Shown here piece by piece: positions 42,548-51,946 of a DNA stretch of 64,000 bases. Source of the DNA: DAIOEK01 sp964648485 (lineage in GTDB: Bacteria > Chloroflexota > Anaerolineae > Anaerolineales > Anaerolineaceae); contig CAZYOF010000006.1 of assembly GCA_964648485.1 (NCBI GenBank), forward strand, positions 1 to 64,000, in the 5' to 3' direction. A program made the translations under genes and the position numbers. The notes under the pieces were generated by a model. That model did not search any database. It saw only the letters and a program-made list of their open reading frames with translations, and was not told the origin of the DNA. Numbering within the stretch: position 1 is the first letter of the stretch; the number at the start of each line of letters is the position of its first letter.

Positions 42548-44070
42548 TGAACAGCAACGGATCTACCCAGGGTTCGATTGGAATCGTGATATTTGGTGTT
42601 ACTGGCGATCTGACCCGTAGAAAGCTGCTCCCGGCTTTGTATGAGCTGATCCACGCCGGCAAACTCGAGCAACCGGTACACATCATCGGTTTTGCCCGGC
42701 GAGATTGGACAAAAGATACTCTGACACAACTTATCCACGATTCGCTGGGTGAATTTGGCGGTATCAAGAACCCAAAACCGGATGCACTCCGGATTCTGCT
42801 GGAGAATATCCATTATATCCAGTCAGATTTCACTGAAGCACAGGGTTATGCACTTCTGGAAAAACACCTTGCTGAAAAACAGGTAGAAAATGTGTTGTTC
42901 TATCTGGCCACGCCACCGGAATCGTACAACACCATCATCCGCAACCTGGGGGAGAGTGGGCTGAGCGCAGACAAGGAACAAGGCTGGCGAAGAATTATCG
43001 TTGAAAAACCATACGGGCGAGACAGCCAATCTGCCGAAGAGCTTGAGACCACAATCCATGCTGCATTCCATGAACACCAGATCTACCGCATCGATCACTA
43101 CCTGGGCAAGGAGACCGTGCAAAATATCCTGGTTTTCCGGTTTGCAAACGGCATCTTTGAACCGTTGTGGAACCACCGATATGTGGACCATGTGCAGATC
43201 ACTGTAGCAGAAACCATGGGGGTCGGGACCAGGGCAGGTTATTATGAACACGCCGGTGTAATACGCGATGTGTTCCAGAACCATGTTCTACAGTTGCTGA
43301 CTCTTACCGCTATGGAAGCGCCGGTCGCCTACAAACCCAATGCTGTGCGGGATGAAAAGGTAAAGGTGCTTGGAGCGCTGCGTCCGATACGGGATAGTGA
43401 GGTTATCTCCTCCACCTACCGGGCGCAATACACTTCCGGTTTGATGCAAGGGAAACGCGTTCCCGCTTACCGTGATGAAGATGGTGTTTCACCCACGTCG
43501 ATCACCGAGACTTACATGGCTGCCAGATTGTATATTGACAGCTGGCGCTGGTCGGGGGTGCCATTCTACATCCGCGCTGGAAAGCGTATGCCGCAGCGGG
43601 TCACCGAGATCGCCGTGCAGTTCAAACAGGTTCCGCTGGCGATGTTCAATGGCAGAAATATGGCTTATGACGCACCGAACGTGCTGGTGCTTAATATCCA
43701 GCCGGAAGAGGGCATCACGTTATCTTTTGGCGCAAAAATCCCCGGGTTGATGAACCAGGTGCAGCCGGTAAACATGAATTTTAATTATGTTGAGACATTT
43801 GGGAAGGAACCGCCGGAGGCATACCAGCGATTATTACTGGATTGTATGAGCGGGGATGCGACCCTGTTTACCCGCCGGGATGAAGTAAAGGCGGCGTGGG
43901 CATTCACGACGGATATCATCCATGCGTGGGAAAACCAGAACATCCGTAATTTACCGGTTTACGAAGCGGGTACATGGGGTCCGGCCGGGGCAGATGATTT
44001 CATCCAGCGCGATGGCAGACGCTGGCGGAATCATGAAGAAGAGACTTCGGAGACTGTTGAAAAAGATTAA
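42547..44070 (+). CDS. zwf: Glucose-6-phosphate 1-dehydrogenase
   Basis: The first enzyme of the oxidative pentose phosphate pathway. It shows GVTGDLTRRKLLPALYEL (coenzyme site), IIVEKPYGRD, and the substrate motif RIDHYLGKETVQN. Length (507) is normal. It is coupled to gnd, so both NADPH-producing steps are co-expressed. 6-phosphogluconolactonase is not in the window. It ends directly against the convergent zinc-ribbon gene with no intervening base. Confidence 0.96.
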   Translation: MNSNGSTQGSIGIVIFGVTGDLTRRKLLPALYELIHAGKLEQPVHIIGFARRDWTKDTLTQLIHDSLGEFGGIKNPKPDALRILLENIHYIQSDFTEAQGYALLEKHLAEKQVENVLFYLATPPESYNTIIRNLGESGLSADKEQGWRRIIVEKPYGRDSQSAEELETTIHAAFHEHQIYRIDHYLGKETVQNILVFRFANGIFEPLWNHRYVDHVQITVAETMGVGTRAGYYEHAGVIRDVFQNHVLQLLTLTAMEAPVAYKPNAVRDEKVKVLGALRPIRDSEVISSTYRAQYTSGLMQGKRVPAYRDEDGVSPTSITETYMAARLYIDSWRWSGVPFYIRAGKRMPQRVTEIAVQFKQVPLAMFNGRNMAYDAPNVLVLNIQPEEGITLSFGAKIPGLMNQVQPVNMNFNYVETFGKEPPEAYQRLLLDCMSGDATLFTRRDEVKAAWAFTTDIIHAWENQNIRNLPVYEAGTWGPAGADDFIQRDGRRWRNHEEETSETVEKD

Positions 44071-44655
44071 TCAGAGTTTCTGTCCGCAGTTGGGACAGAA
44101 AACCTCATTGCGCCGGGCGACAAATCCGCATTTTGAACAGGTGATGGGCTGATGACTGCCTAACGGAGCTCCGCAGGCGAGGCAGGTGGGCTCTCCAATA
44201 GGATTGGCTGCACTGCAGTAGGCGCACTCCAGACGGCGCAGGCGCTCGCTCAATTCGAAGGATGCCCGATGTGCGGCAGCGGTTTTATCTATCACCCGCC
44301 AGGCGTCTTCGGTCAACTGGATGGATTCGATATCCTGTGCAATATCATCCAACCTTCCGAGGAGAGAAAATGGGTTGCGTAATGCAGAGAATACCGTGGT
44401 ACCCAGGGAGGCCGCCACGCCAAACCAGGATTGCTGCCCCATCTGAATGGATACCCCATCTTCATTCGGACGAATGGAAATGGTGAGAGCAGTATCTCCG
44501 CCAGAGGTTTTAAGCTGGCGGGTTGCAATCTGGACAGTCAGATAGTTATCCTGACGGAAACATTGTGCCATCATATTGCCGCGGTTAAAGAATGCAACCA
44601 GATCCTGGGCAATATCATCGGGCGTAAGGTCACCATGGTAGACTCGTTGTATCAT
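44071..44655 (-). CDS. Zinc-ribbon protein of unknown function
   Basis: A 194-residue protein. The N-terminal two thirds is a soluble alpha/beta region (YHGDLTPDDIAQDLVAFFNRGNMMAQCFRQDNYLTVQIATR) with an amphipathic middle (WFGVAASLGTTVFSALRNPFSLLGRL). The C-terminus has a double zinc ribbon with four CxxC pairs (CAYC, CLAC, CSKC, CPNC). No function is recognised. A perfect TATAAT box seven bases before the ATG predicts a leaderless mRNA. Confidence 0.72.
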   Translation of the reverse strand: MIQRVYHGDLTPDDIAQDLVAFFNRGNMMAQCFRQDNYLTVQIATRQLKTSGGDTALTISIRPNEDGVSIQMGQQSWFGVAASLGTTVFSALRNPFSLLGRLDDIAQDIESIQLTEDAWRVIDKTAAAHRASFELSERLRRLECAYCSAANPIGEPTCLACGAPLGSHQPITCSKCGFVARRNEVFCPNCGQKL

Positions 44656-44662
44656 GCTTTAG

Positions 44663-44668
44663 ATTATA
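44663..44668 (-). promoter_or_regulatory. -10 box of the leaderless zinc-ribbon gene
   Basis: TATAAT on the minus strand, seven bases before the ATG at 44655. Confidence 0.6.
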
Positions 44669-44698
44669 ATTCGATAATTCTGTAGAGATAAGAGTAAA

Positions 44699-45325
44699 AT
44701 GATGCCTTTTCAACGAATTAAACTCATCCTGACATTCGGATTGCTGGTCATTAGTATTTTCCTGTTATCTGCCATTCCGGCTGTTGTAAACGGCTCGGCA
44801 GGAGCACAGGACATGGGACCCACGGTCACAGGCACTCCCATTGGACCGTATATCATTGTGAATGGCGCGCCCGGAGAACAGATCAACGTACGCGGTTGTG
44901 CGAATGCCACGACCTGCCCGAAGGTAGGGGTTCTTCTTGCTGCCCAAAAAGTACCTGCAAAGGGAAGAACCGAGGGTGGTGTTTGGATTCAGATTGAATA
45001 TCCGGGTGTAGCAGGCGGTTTAGCCTGGGTACACTCATCGCTGGTATCCCTCTATGGTGGAACTTTACCGGTTGTAGAACCACCCGCAACACCGACACCT
45101 GCCCAGACATCCACCATCGACCCGACACTGGCAGCCCAGTTTATTATTACGATCCAACCAACCCGTCTGCCAACATTCACAGCACCACCGCCGCTTGAAA
45201 TCCCTACATATACTGAAACCAGCGGAAACTTGGTTGCATCAAGGGTTCCGATGGGGATGATTATTACCGGTTTGGCTGCGCTGGGTGTTTTTGGAATATT
45301 GATCAGTGTGCTTCGAGGAAGATAA
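44699..45325 (+). CDS. Exported SH3-like domain protein with C-terminal membrane anchor
   Basis: A 208-residue protein: signal peptide (LILTFGLLVISIFLLSAIPAVVNG), then an SH3-like region with a cysteine pair (NVRGCANATTCPKVG ... WIQIEYPGVAGGLAWVHSSLV). A Thr/Pro-rich linker leads to a C-terminal membrane helix (MGMIITGLAALGVFGILISVL) and short basic tail. This is consistent with a cell-surface protein binding wall polymer. It starts divergently from the zinc-ribbon gene. Confidence 0.75.
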   Translation: MMPFQRIKLILTFGLLVISIFLLSAIPAVVNGSAGAQDMGPTVTGTPIGPYIIVNGAPGEQINVRGCANATTCPKVGVLLAAQKVPAKGRTEGGVWIQIEYPGVAGGLAWVHSSLVSLYGGTLPVVEPPATPTPAQTSTIDPTLAAQFIITIQPTRLPTFTAPPPLEIPTYTETSGNLVASRVPMGMIITGLAALGVFGILISVLRGR

Positions 45326-45550
45326 TCACTCACCTCGCTGATTCTTTACAATTTTTTCCATAACCGCCAGGATCAGAATGATGATCATGACCGGGATCAA
45401 ACCTGCACCGATGCATAATAATCCCATCAATGCTGCCGGTCCACCGTAGATTAACCAAATCAATCCTTCCCCAACAACAAGAAGGATGATTAATGCTCCC
45501 AAAATTAACCGGAAATTAGTCTGACTGGCATATTTCCGCAAATCCTGCAT
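45326..45550 (-). CDS. Small two-helix membrane protein
   Basis: 74 residues with two hydrophobic helices (about 14-34 and 38-63) and a charged C-terminus (MEKIVKNQRGE). TTTGGAGGT precedes the ATG. It ends exactly where the convergent SH3 gene ends. No family recognised. Confidence 0.65.
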   Translation of the reverse strand: MQDLRKYASQTNFRLILGALIILLVVGEGLIWLIYGGPAALMGLLCIGAGLIPVMIIILILAVMEKIVKNQRGE

Positions 45551-45638
45551 GATTTACCTCCAAAAACTCATGATGATTATATAATGAGAGATTGAATTTA
45601 TTACGAGTATTTAGTTGTGTCATTTATAAGAGGTAGGC

Positions 45639-46070
45639 ATGACAATAGAAAAATCAATGAAACCCAGCAAAAAGATCGCCTTGATTGCCCATGACGGGAA
45701 AAAGGAGGATCTGATTGCGTGGATCAAATACAACTTGGGAACTTTGGAAGATCACCACCTGTTTGCAACAAAATCCACTGGCAGAATGGTTGAGGAATTA
45801 ACCGGTTTGAATGTGACCTGCTTTATGAGTGGACCCATTGGGGGTGACCAGCAAATCGGTGCCAGAATCGTGGAAGGTGGGGTGGATTTTCTCATTTTCT
45901 TCTGGGACCCGCTTTCTCCTCAACCACATGACCCGGATGTCAAAGCATTATTGCGGATCGCTGTGCTGCATAATATCCCGACAGCCTGTAATCGATCTAC
46001 CGCTGATTTCCTTATCTCATCCCCTTTGATGAAGACGACCTATACCCGGCAGGTTCCGGACTATTCATAA
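45639..46070 (+). CDS. mgsA: Methylglyoxal synthase
   Basis: It converts dihydroxyacetone phosphate to methylglyoxal and phosphate, a bypass relieving sugar-phosphate stress. It has KIALIAHDGKKEDLI, HHLFATKSTGRM, SGPIGGDQQIGARI with the catalytic Asp70, FFWDPLSPQPHDPDVKALLRIAV and STADFLISSPL. At 143 residues it is normal. The MFS gene follows after one base. Confidence 0.95.
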   Translation: MTIEKSMKPSKKIALIAHDGKKEDLIAWIKYNLGTLEDHHLFATKSTGRMVEELTGLNVTCFMSGPIGGDQQIGARIVEGGVDFLIFFWDPLSPQPHDPDVKALLRIAVLHNIPTACNRSTADFLISSPLMKTTYTRQVPDYS

Positions 46071-46071
46071 C

Positions 46072-47319
46072 GTGTACCTACTCAAAAATAACCCTGAAAT
46101 TCCCGCACCTCTCCGTTCCAATTTCCTCCACCTGGTTGCTGATATTTTCTGGTGGGGAATACTGAATGGAACCTCTCTTTCATTCATTTCAGTCTATTTG
46201 ACCCGAATTGGTGGATCAGCTTTTCAATTAGGATTGCTGGCAGCTGCCCCTGCGCTGGTGAATGTATTATTTGCTCTACCGGTGGGTACCTGGTTACATA
46301 AAAAAGATACTGGCAGGGTGGTGTTCCTGTATTCCATTTACCATCGCATCTTTTTTATTTTGCTGATTCCACTTCCCGTGTTTTTTATTGCAAATGTGCA
46401 ATCATGGTTGATTATCATCATTACAGTCGTTATGACATTACCGGGAACAGTCTTGCAGATTGGTTTTAATGATCTTTTTGCCAATGCTGTTCCGATAGAA
46501 TGGCGTGGATATGTTGCAGGTATCAGAAACGCAGCGCTAGCGATCACATCCATCCTGAGTTCTATATTCTGCGGATTGATTTTATCCAGGGTGGTTTTTC
46601 CACTGAATTATCAGATAGTATTCCTGGCAGGGTTTGTCGGTGCAGCATTCAGCACACTCCATCTGGGGTTGGTATGGCGAAATATGAGACAAAACGCACC
46701 GAAGGTGGAAAAACCTGAAACCGGTGCTGTATCCATCAGCCTGAACTGGCAGACGTTTTTCAAAGACTTACGTTTGCCGTCAGGAAAGAAACTGGTTGGT
46801 CTGTTATCCGGTTTATTCTTCTTCCATTTTGCCCAATACCTGGGCATTCCGGTTTTCCCACTTTATTTGGTGAATGATCTTAAATTGGATGATATCTGGA
46901 TCAGCCTGGGGAATGGATTGTTCTTTGCGATGGTTTTCGTTATCTCAAGCCGATTGGGGACCATCCACAGGAAATACGGAAATAAATTGATTGTTGCCAG
47001 TGGTGGATTTTTGATGGGGGTGTACCCTGCATTTCTGGCTTTCTCCCACAGCATTCTCCCTTATATGATCGGAATTGGATTAGGTGGAATCGCGTGGGGT
47101 CTTGCTGGAGGGCTGTTGTACAACTACCTGCTGGAGAATATCCCTGAAAACAACCGGGCGCCTTACCTGGCTCTGTATAATCTACTTTTGTATTCTGCTG
47201 TACTCGCAGGGTCGTTACTTGGACCTGCGCTCATCGGTTGGACAGGCATTACGGTAACGTTGATTATCGTCTCGATCGCCAGAGCACTATCCGGTTACCT
47301 ACTTTATCGCTGGGGATAG
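46072..47319 (+). CDS. MFS transporter
   Basis: A 415-residue polytopic protein with about 12 membrane helices and a central cytosolic loop (RNMRQNAPKVEKPETG). FALPVGTWLHKKDTGRVV resembles the loop 2-3 signature of the major facilitator superfamily. It starts with GTG directly behind mgsA, so it is probably coupled. Substrate unknown. Closely following genes suggest no link to the downstream smpB, which has its own promoter. Confidence 0.82.
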   Translation: MYLLKNNPEIPAPLRSNFLHLVADIFWWGILNGTSLSFISVYLTRIGGSAFQLGLLAAAPALVNVLFALPVGTWLHKKDTGRVVFLYSIYHRIFFILLIPLPVFFIANVQSWLIIIITVVMTLPGTVLQIGFNDLFANAVPIEWRGYVAGIRNAALAITSILSSIFCGLILSRVVFPLNYQIVFLAGFVGAAFSTLHLGLVWRNMRQNAPKVEKPETGAVSISLNWQTFFKDLRLPSGKKLVGLLSGLFFFHFAQYLGIPVFPLYLVNDLKLDDIWISLGNGLFFAMVFVISSRLGTIHRKYGNKLIVASGGFLMGVYPAFLAFSHSILPYMIGIGLGGIAWGLAGGLLYNYLLENIPENNRAPYLALYNLLLYSAVLAGSLLGPALIGWTGITVTLIIVSIARALSGYLLYRWG

Positions 47320-47325
47320 TTATTA

Positions 47326-47334
47326 TGTTAGAAT
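47326..47334 (+). promoter_or_regulatory. Extended -10 of leaderless smpB
   Basis: TGT-TAGAAT, seven bases before the ATG at 47342. Confidence 0.6.
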
Positions 47335-47341
47335 CATCCGC

Positions 47342-47797
47342 ATGGGTGAAAAAGTAGTCTCCACCAATCGAAAAGCCGGTTTCGAATATTTCCTGCTCGA
47401 ACGTTTAGAGGCAGGAATTTCATTGCAGGGAACAGAAATCAAATCTGTCAGAAACGGGCAAATGAGCCTTCAGGAAGCATATGTTCAGGTTGACGGTAAA
47501 AATGCTTTCCTGATCAATGCTCATATAGCCCCATATGATCCTGCGAGCCGCTACAATCATGATCCGCTACGTCCACGAAGGCTTCTACTGCATAAGAAAG
47601 AGATCCGTGAGCTCTGGAACCAGGTGCGGATTAAGGGTGTTACGATTGTTCCGGTGAAGGTGTATCTGAAGAATGGGCGGGCTAAATTAGAGATTGCACT
47701 AGCAAGAGGAAAAAAGAATTATGATAAACGCGATTCCATTGCCCAGAGGGATATGGAACGTGAAAGCCGGCGGGAAACCAAAGGTCGGGATTGGTAG
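47342..47797 (+). CDS. smpB: SsrA-binding protein
   Basis: SmpB delivers tmRNA to stalled ribosomes for trans-translation. It has NRKAGFEYFLLERLEAGISLQGTEIKSVRNGQMSL, RKLLL-type RRLLLHKKEIREL and the basic tail KKNYDKRDSIAQRDMERESRR. At 151 residues it is normal. I did not see a tmRNA gene in the window. Confidence 0.96.
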   Translation: MGEKVVSTNRKAGFEYFLLERLEAGISLQGTEIKSVRNGQMSLQEAYVQVDGKNAFLINAHIAPYDPASRYNHDPLRPRRLLLHKKEIRELWNQVRIKGVTIVPVKVYLKNGRAKLEIALARGKKNYDKRDSIAQRDMERESRRETKGRDW

Positions 47798-47812
47798 CTG
47801 AAAGGGAATCAG

Positions 47813-48520
47813 ATGCTGCATAACAATTACATTGCAACTATCATCACTTTTATTTTCGCCTTGTCATGGCTGCGATTGATGGATTTCTTTGCCCATAAAG
47901 GAATGATTGAAAGCAAACTGAGCAGAAAGATTATTCATATCGGCACCGGTCCGATTTTTGTTTTATGCTGGTTATTGTTTGATGGTCAATATTCCGCGCG
48001 ATTCCTGGCGGCGTTGGTGCCGTTTGCCACCACCATCCAGTTTGCGTTGGTGGGATTGGGCATTATGAAGGATGAGGCTGCCGTAAAAGCCATGTCTCGC
48101 AGCGGTGTGAGGCAGGAGATACTGCGCGGTCCGCTTTTCTACGGTATTGTTTTCGTCTTACTTACGATAATTTTCTGGAAAGATAATATGATTGGCATCA
48201 TCAGCCTGATGATCTTGTGCGGTGGAGATGGGTTGGCAGATGTGATCGGTAAAAGGATTCCCAGTGATCTACTCCCCTGGTCTAAAAATAAAACCCAGGC
48301 AGGAACCATAGCCATGTTTTTAGGTGGATTTCTTCTCAGTGCCATTATCCTGTGGATTTTTGCAATATTGGGCGTTTTTCAAATATCGTGGGGATCTTTA
48401 TTCCCCCGGTTGATCCTCATCAGCCTCATCGCAACCATTGTGGAGGCTTTACCCATATCTGATTTTGATAACATCACTGTTCCTTTAGCAACCGTGATTG
48501 CAGGTTTACTCCTGTTATAA
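47813..48520 (+). CDS. Dolichol/phytol kinase-like (SEC59/VTE5 family) membrane protein
   Basis: A 235-residue protein with about seven hydrophobic segments. SRKIIHIGTGPIFVL near residue 45 and GGDGLADVIGKRI near 145 are the CTP-dependent polyprenol/phytol kinase and CDP-alcohol-type motifs. It may phosphorylate an isoprenoid alcohol; the substrate is not predictable. AAAGGG lies before the ATG. It is close behind smpB and ahead of the ammonia-lyase. Confidence 0.75.
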   Translation: MLHNNYIATIITFIFALSWLRLMDFFAHKGMIESKLSRKIIHIGTGPIFVLCWLLFDGQYSARFLAALVPFATTIQFALVGLGIMKDEAAVKAMSRSGVRQEILRGPLFYGIVFVLLTIIFWKDNMIGIISLMILCGGDGLADVIGKRIPSDLLPWSKNKTQAGTIAMFLGGFLLSAIILWIFAILGVFQISWGSLFPRLILISLIATIVEALPISDFDNITVPLATVIAGLLLL

Positions 48521-48530
48521 GGATGAATGC

Positions 48531-50066
48531 ATGATTCAAATTGATGGCAGTTCATTAGGTTTAGGTGATGTAATCGCTGTTGCATACCGTAACGAAACAG
48601 TCGAATTAGGTGTAACAGCCAGAGAACGGGTCGTGCAGAGTTGGGAATGGGTAGAAAAAATGTCACAGCACGGCGAACCGGTGTATGGAATCAATACGGG
48701 GTTTGGAATATTTGCCGATCAACGCATCTCGCCTGATGACTGTGCCAAGTTAAGCCGAAATCTGATCCTCAGCCATTCAGTTGCAACGGGAGAGCCACTC
48801 TCGAAAGAAATCGTGAGAGCCGCTATGCTTGTGCGGGCGAATACACTGGCTAAAGGACACTCTGGTGTACGTCCGGTGGTCATCGAACGATTACTTGAGA
48901 TGCTGAATAAGGATGTTGTGCCAGTTGTTCCAAGCCAGGGTTCCATGGGATCTTCCGGTGACCTGGGTCCTTTATCCCACCTTGCACTGGTGCTAACTAC
49001 AGATGAACAAGACAAAGAAGCAGATTCCGGATATGCCTGGTATAAAGATCAGCGAATGTCTGGAAAGCAGGCGATGCAGCAAGCCGGATTGGAAAGGATC
49101 ATTCTTGGTCCTAAAGAAGGTCTGGCATTAAATAATGGTGCGACCTTTTCTGCCGCTATTGCTGCAATTTGCATTACACAGGCAATTGAGCTGGTGAATA
49201 ATGCCAATATTGCACTGTCCATGTCGCTTGAAGCGCTGGAAGGGTGTTCCAATGCATTTGATGCGCGCATCCATTCAGCCAGGGGTCAGGTAGGTCAGGA
49301 ATATATTGCCGGTGAAATTCGTAGATTGACCGAAGGAAGTACTTTGATCGATGCAGCGGGCAGAGTGCAGGATGCTTATAGCCTGCGATGTGCTCCACAG
49401 GTACAAGGTGCAGCCTGGGAGACGATCCAGTTTGTTAAGAGCATCCTGGAGAAGGAAATTAATGCAGCCACTGATAATCCATTATTATTCTCTCCGGGTA
49501 TTGCACTATCGGGGGGTAATTTTCATGGGGAGCCTGTTGGTCTGGTTATGGATTATCTGGGAATTGCAATTGCAGAAATTGGTGCAATTTCTGAACGAAG
49601 AGTATTTCGACTGACAGACGGGAATTTAAATGGCGGGTTGCCAAATATGCTGGTTGATAATGACAAATCGGCCGGATTACATTCCGGATTGATGATGCCA
49701 CAGTATACAGCGGCTTCATTAGTTCTCGAGAATCAAACTCTTGCTACTCCTGATTCTGTTCATTCGCTGCCAACTTCTGGTGAACAGGAAGATCACAACG
49801 CAAATTCAATGACAGCGGCAAGACACACATTACAGATTATCAAGAATGTACGGAAAATCATTTCCATTGAGCTGTTTACTGCTGCCAGAGCTATGGATTT
49901 ACGGCTCAGAAAATCCCCTCAGCGTAGGATGAGTGAGGCGGTAAAGTTTGCGTATGATACAATCCGCCAGGTTGTTCCTTACCACGCAGACGATATGTGC
50001 TGGGGAGCAGAGATTGATAAAGTTGAGAAAATCATCATCGAGAATAAGTTAGTACAAGGCAAATAA
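48531..50066 (+). CDS. hutH: Histidine ammonia-lyase (aromatic amino acid lyase family)
   Basis: It eliminates ammonia from histidine to urocanate using an MIO cofactor made autocatalytically from an Ala-Ser-Gly triad. Here the triad is Ser141-Ser142-Gly143 (GSMGSSGDLGPLSH), an Ala-to-Ser variant. Other conserved parts are YGINTGFG, NLILSHSVATGEPL (the Ser-His typical of histidine lyases), LNNGATFSAA, SGGNFHGEP and QEDHNANSMTAARH. Length (511) is normal. The ATG at 48531 has AAGGA upstream. No other hut gene is nearby, so tyrosine or phenylalanine activity is not excluded. Confidence 0.88.
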   Translation: MIQIDGSSLGLGDVIAVAYRNETVELGVTARERVVQSWEWVEKMSQHGEPVYGINTGFGIFADQRISPDDCAKLSRNLILSHSVATGEPLSKEIVRAAMLVRANTLAKGHSGVRPVVIERLLEMLNKDVVPVVPSQGSMGSSGDLGPLSHLALVLTTDEQDKEADSGYAWYKDQRMSGKQAMQQAGLERIILGPKEGLALNNGATFSAAIAAICITQAIELVNNANIALSMSLEALEGCSNAFDARIHSARGQVGQEYIAGEIRRLTEGSTLIDAAGRVQDAYSLRCAPQVQGAAWETIQFVKSILEKEINAATDNPLLFSPGIALSGGNFHGEPVGLVMDYLGIAIAEIGAISERRVFRLTDGNLNGGLPNMLVDNDKSAGLHSGLMMPQYTAASLVLENQTLATPDSVHSLPTSGEQEDHNANSMTAARHTLQIIKNVRKIISIELFTAARAMDLRLRKSPQRRMSEAVKFAYDTIRQVVPYHADDMCWGAEIDKVEKIIIENKLVQGK

Positions 50067-50070
50067 ACAC

Positions 50071-50099
50071 TTGACAGCGGAATTATGCTAAGGTAATTT
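50071..50099 (+). promoter_or_regulatory. Promoter of the L,D-transpeptidase gene
   Basis: TTGACA, 17 bases, TAATTT, just behind the hutH stop. The -35 is perfect but the -10 is weak. The leader before the ATG at 50110 would be only about four bases. Confidence 0.5.
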
Positions 50100-50109
50100 A
50101 ATCTACAAA

Positions 50110-51204
50110 ATGGATAAACAACATCGCATAAATCGACGTGAATTTTTGGGAAGGTCATTCACCTTTGGCACTGCTGCCGCTCTTCTTCCCGGGATGGAGA
50201 AGTATTCAAGGCTATTAAGTACCGTCGATGGGCAGAAACTTGGAAGAATTTGTGCGGGGAGTGAAGGTGCGCGTTTTGAAATAAAGGCTAAACCTTCCAT
50301 CAACAGTGCTAATGTCGGTTTGGTATATCGTGATGATGTTATCCCCTGGTATCATCTGGTTGCTGCATCCTCTCTCGATTTTAATGTTATCAATCAGCGA
50401 TGGGTCGAAACAGATGGTGGATTCATCAATGCTGGTTATGTTCAACCTGTGAAGAATTTACCCAATACTCCACTGGATACCCTACCTACATATGGGGGAA
50501 AAACAGGTATGTGGATTGAAATTACCGTACCTGTAACTGATTTGATTATGGAAGGTGCGCCGGGTTCTTACTGGGCGCAACATACATTACGTCACCGGGC
50601 GTATTATGGACAAGTATTTTGGGCTGAAAAAACCGGACTGGATGAGAATAATCAAACCAGGTATCTGCTCACGCAGCGATATGGCGCAGCCACAGAATAT
50701 TATTGGGCGCCAGCTTCGGCGTGCAAAGTTCTTACACCTGAAGATATCAGTCCTATACGTCCAGAAGTAGAAAACAAAAAAGTGGTTGTAAACCTTACCC
50801 GGCAGACTTTATCCTGTATGGAAGGCGACAGAGAAGTATTTTTTTGCAGAGTTTCAACCGGACCGCTGTTGTCAAAAGGGTGGCAGACCCCGCCCGGTTC
50901 GCATGCCATCTGGCGGAAGCTCGTATCCATACACATGAGCGCCGGGGGAGATACTGGAGAAGCATTTGATACGCCCGGGATTGGATGGACTACATTATTT
51001 ACTACAACCGGTGCAGCCATTCATACCGCGTACTGGCACAATGAATTTGGTTTTGCCCGCTCACATGGATGTGTTAACTGCCTGCCTGAAGATGCAAAAT
51101 TTGTCTGGCGATGGACAGCTCCATTTGTGGATTATGAACCCGGCGATCTTACCTGGAAGGACTGGACACGCGGATTTACACCCATCGTGGTCGTAGAATC
51201 TTGA
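50110..51204 (+). CDS. Tat-exported L,D-transpeptidase (YkuD) with SH3-like domain
   Basis: It cross-links or remodels peptidoglycan. The N-terminus NRREFLGRSFTFGTAAALLPG is a twin-arginine signal. An SH3-like region follows (ARFEIKAKPSINSANVGLVYRDDVIPWYHLV). The YkuD domain then ends in HTAYWHNEFGFARSHGCVNC with catalytic Cys321. Total 364 residues. Tat export of a YkuD enzyme suggests folding before export. ccdA follows seven bases later. Confidence 0.88.
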   Translation: MDKQHRINRREFLGRSFTFGTAAALLPGMEKYSRLLSTVDGQKLGRICAGSEGARFEIKAKPSINSANVGLVYRDDVIPWYHLVAASSLDFNVINQRWVETDGGFINAGYVQPVKNLPNTPLDTLPTYGGKTGMWIEITVPVTDLIMEGAPGSYWAQHTLRHRAYYGQVFWAEKTGLDENNQTRYLLTQRYGAATEYYWAPASACKVLTPEDISPIRPEVENKKVVVNLTRQTLSCMEGDREVFFCRVSTGPLLSKGWQTPPGSHAIWRKLVSIHMSAGGDTGEAFDTPGIGWTTLFTTTGAAIHTAYWHNEFGFARSHGCVNCLPEDAKFVWRWTAPFVDYEPGDLTWKDWTRGFTPIVVVES

Positions 51205-51211
51205 TTATATT

Positions 51212-51925
51212 ATGAATCTCACCATCGGATTGGCATTTTTAGCCGGACTGGCATCATTTTTATCTCCGTGTGTGTTCTCTCTTGTGCCGGCATATGTAGG
51301 CTATCTCAGTGGTAGAACTTTTGAAGCTGCGAAAACAGATAAAACATCCACGCTTCATACATTTCTTCATGGACTTGCATTCGTTCTGGGATTTAGCGCA
51401 GTATTCATCGCTTTGGGAGTTGCCGTCTCTGCGATTGGCGGTTTTTTATATCTTGCCAAAGACTGGCTGGCAAGAATTGGCGGCATTGTTATTATTCTAT
51501 TTGGTATCCACCTTGCAGGAATATACCGGTTCCAATTTCTTGAATATGATTTGCGCCCACACAATCAAGTGGATCGGAGTCTGGGTTTTCTATCCTCTTT
51601 TTTATTAGGGATATTCTTTTCAGCGGGCTGGTCTCCTTGTATCGGACCGGTATTGGCTGCGATATTGGCGTTAGCACTTAATGAGGGGAATATCTCGCAA
51701 GGTGTTACTTTGCTATCAGCTTATTCTGTTGGGATGGCTATCCCATTTCTGATAGCTGCCCTGGGAGTAAGCTGGGTGACAGCTTTTCTGAAAAAATATG
51801 CACGTTTACTGCATTGGATCGAAATTGGAACTGGTGTAATCTTAATTATTGTAGGTTTCATCCTCTTCTTTGGTATCTTTGAGCAACTCGCCCGATTAGG
51901 CTTGCCTATCAATACCGGGTTATAA
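51212..51925 (+). CDS. ccdA: CcdA-type thiol-disulfide interchange membrane protein
   Basis: It carries electrons from cytosolic thioredoxin across the membrane for extracytoplasmic thiol proteins and cytochrome c maturation. Six hydrophobic segments contain the two conserved cysteines in FLSPCVFSLVPAYVGYLSG (Cys20) and SAGWSPCIGPVLAAILALA (about Cys147). Length (237) is normal. No Shine-Dalgarno is evident, so it is likely coupled to the transpeptidase. The next gene has a degenerate thioredoxin fold. Confidence 0.92.
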   Translation: MNLTIGLAFLAGLASFLSPCVFSLVPAYVGYLSGRTFEAAKTDKTSTLHTFLHGLAFVLGFSAVFIALGVAVSAIGGFLYLAKDWLARIGGIVIILFGIHLAGIYRFQFLEYDLRPHNQVDRSLGFLSSFLLGIFFSAGWSPCIGPVLAAILALALNEGNISQGVTLLSAYSVGMAIPFLIAALGVSWVTAFLKKYARLLHWIEIGTGVILIIVGFILFFGIFEQLARLGLPINTGL

Positions 51926-51946
51926 CTGAATAAAAGGCAGCAAAAC

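Noticed and set aside
46072..47319. MFS transporter and smpB as one operon
   Set aside because: smpB has its own extended -10 immediately upstream; co-transcription may occur but is not supported by coupling.
50071..50109. L,D-transpeptidase counted among the leaderless genes
   Set aside because: Its -10 (TAATTT) is weak and ten bases from the ATG, so it does not fit the 6-8 base pattern closely enough.
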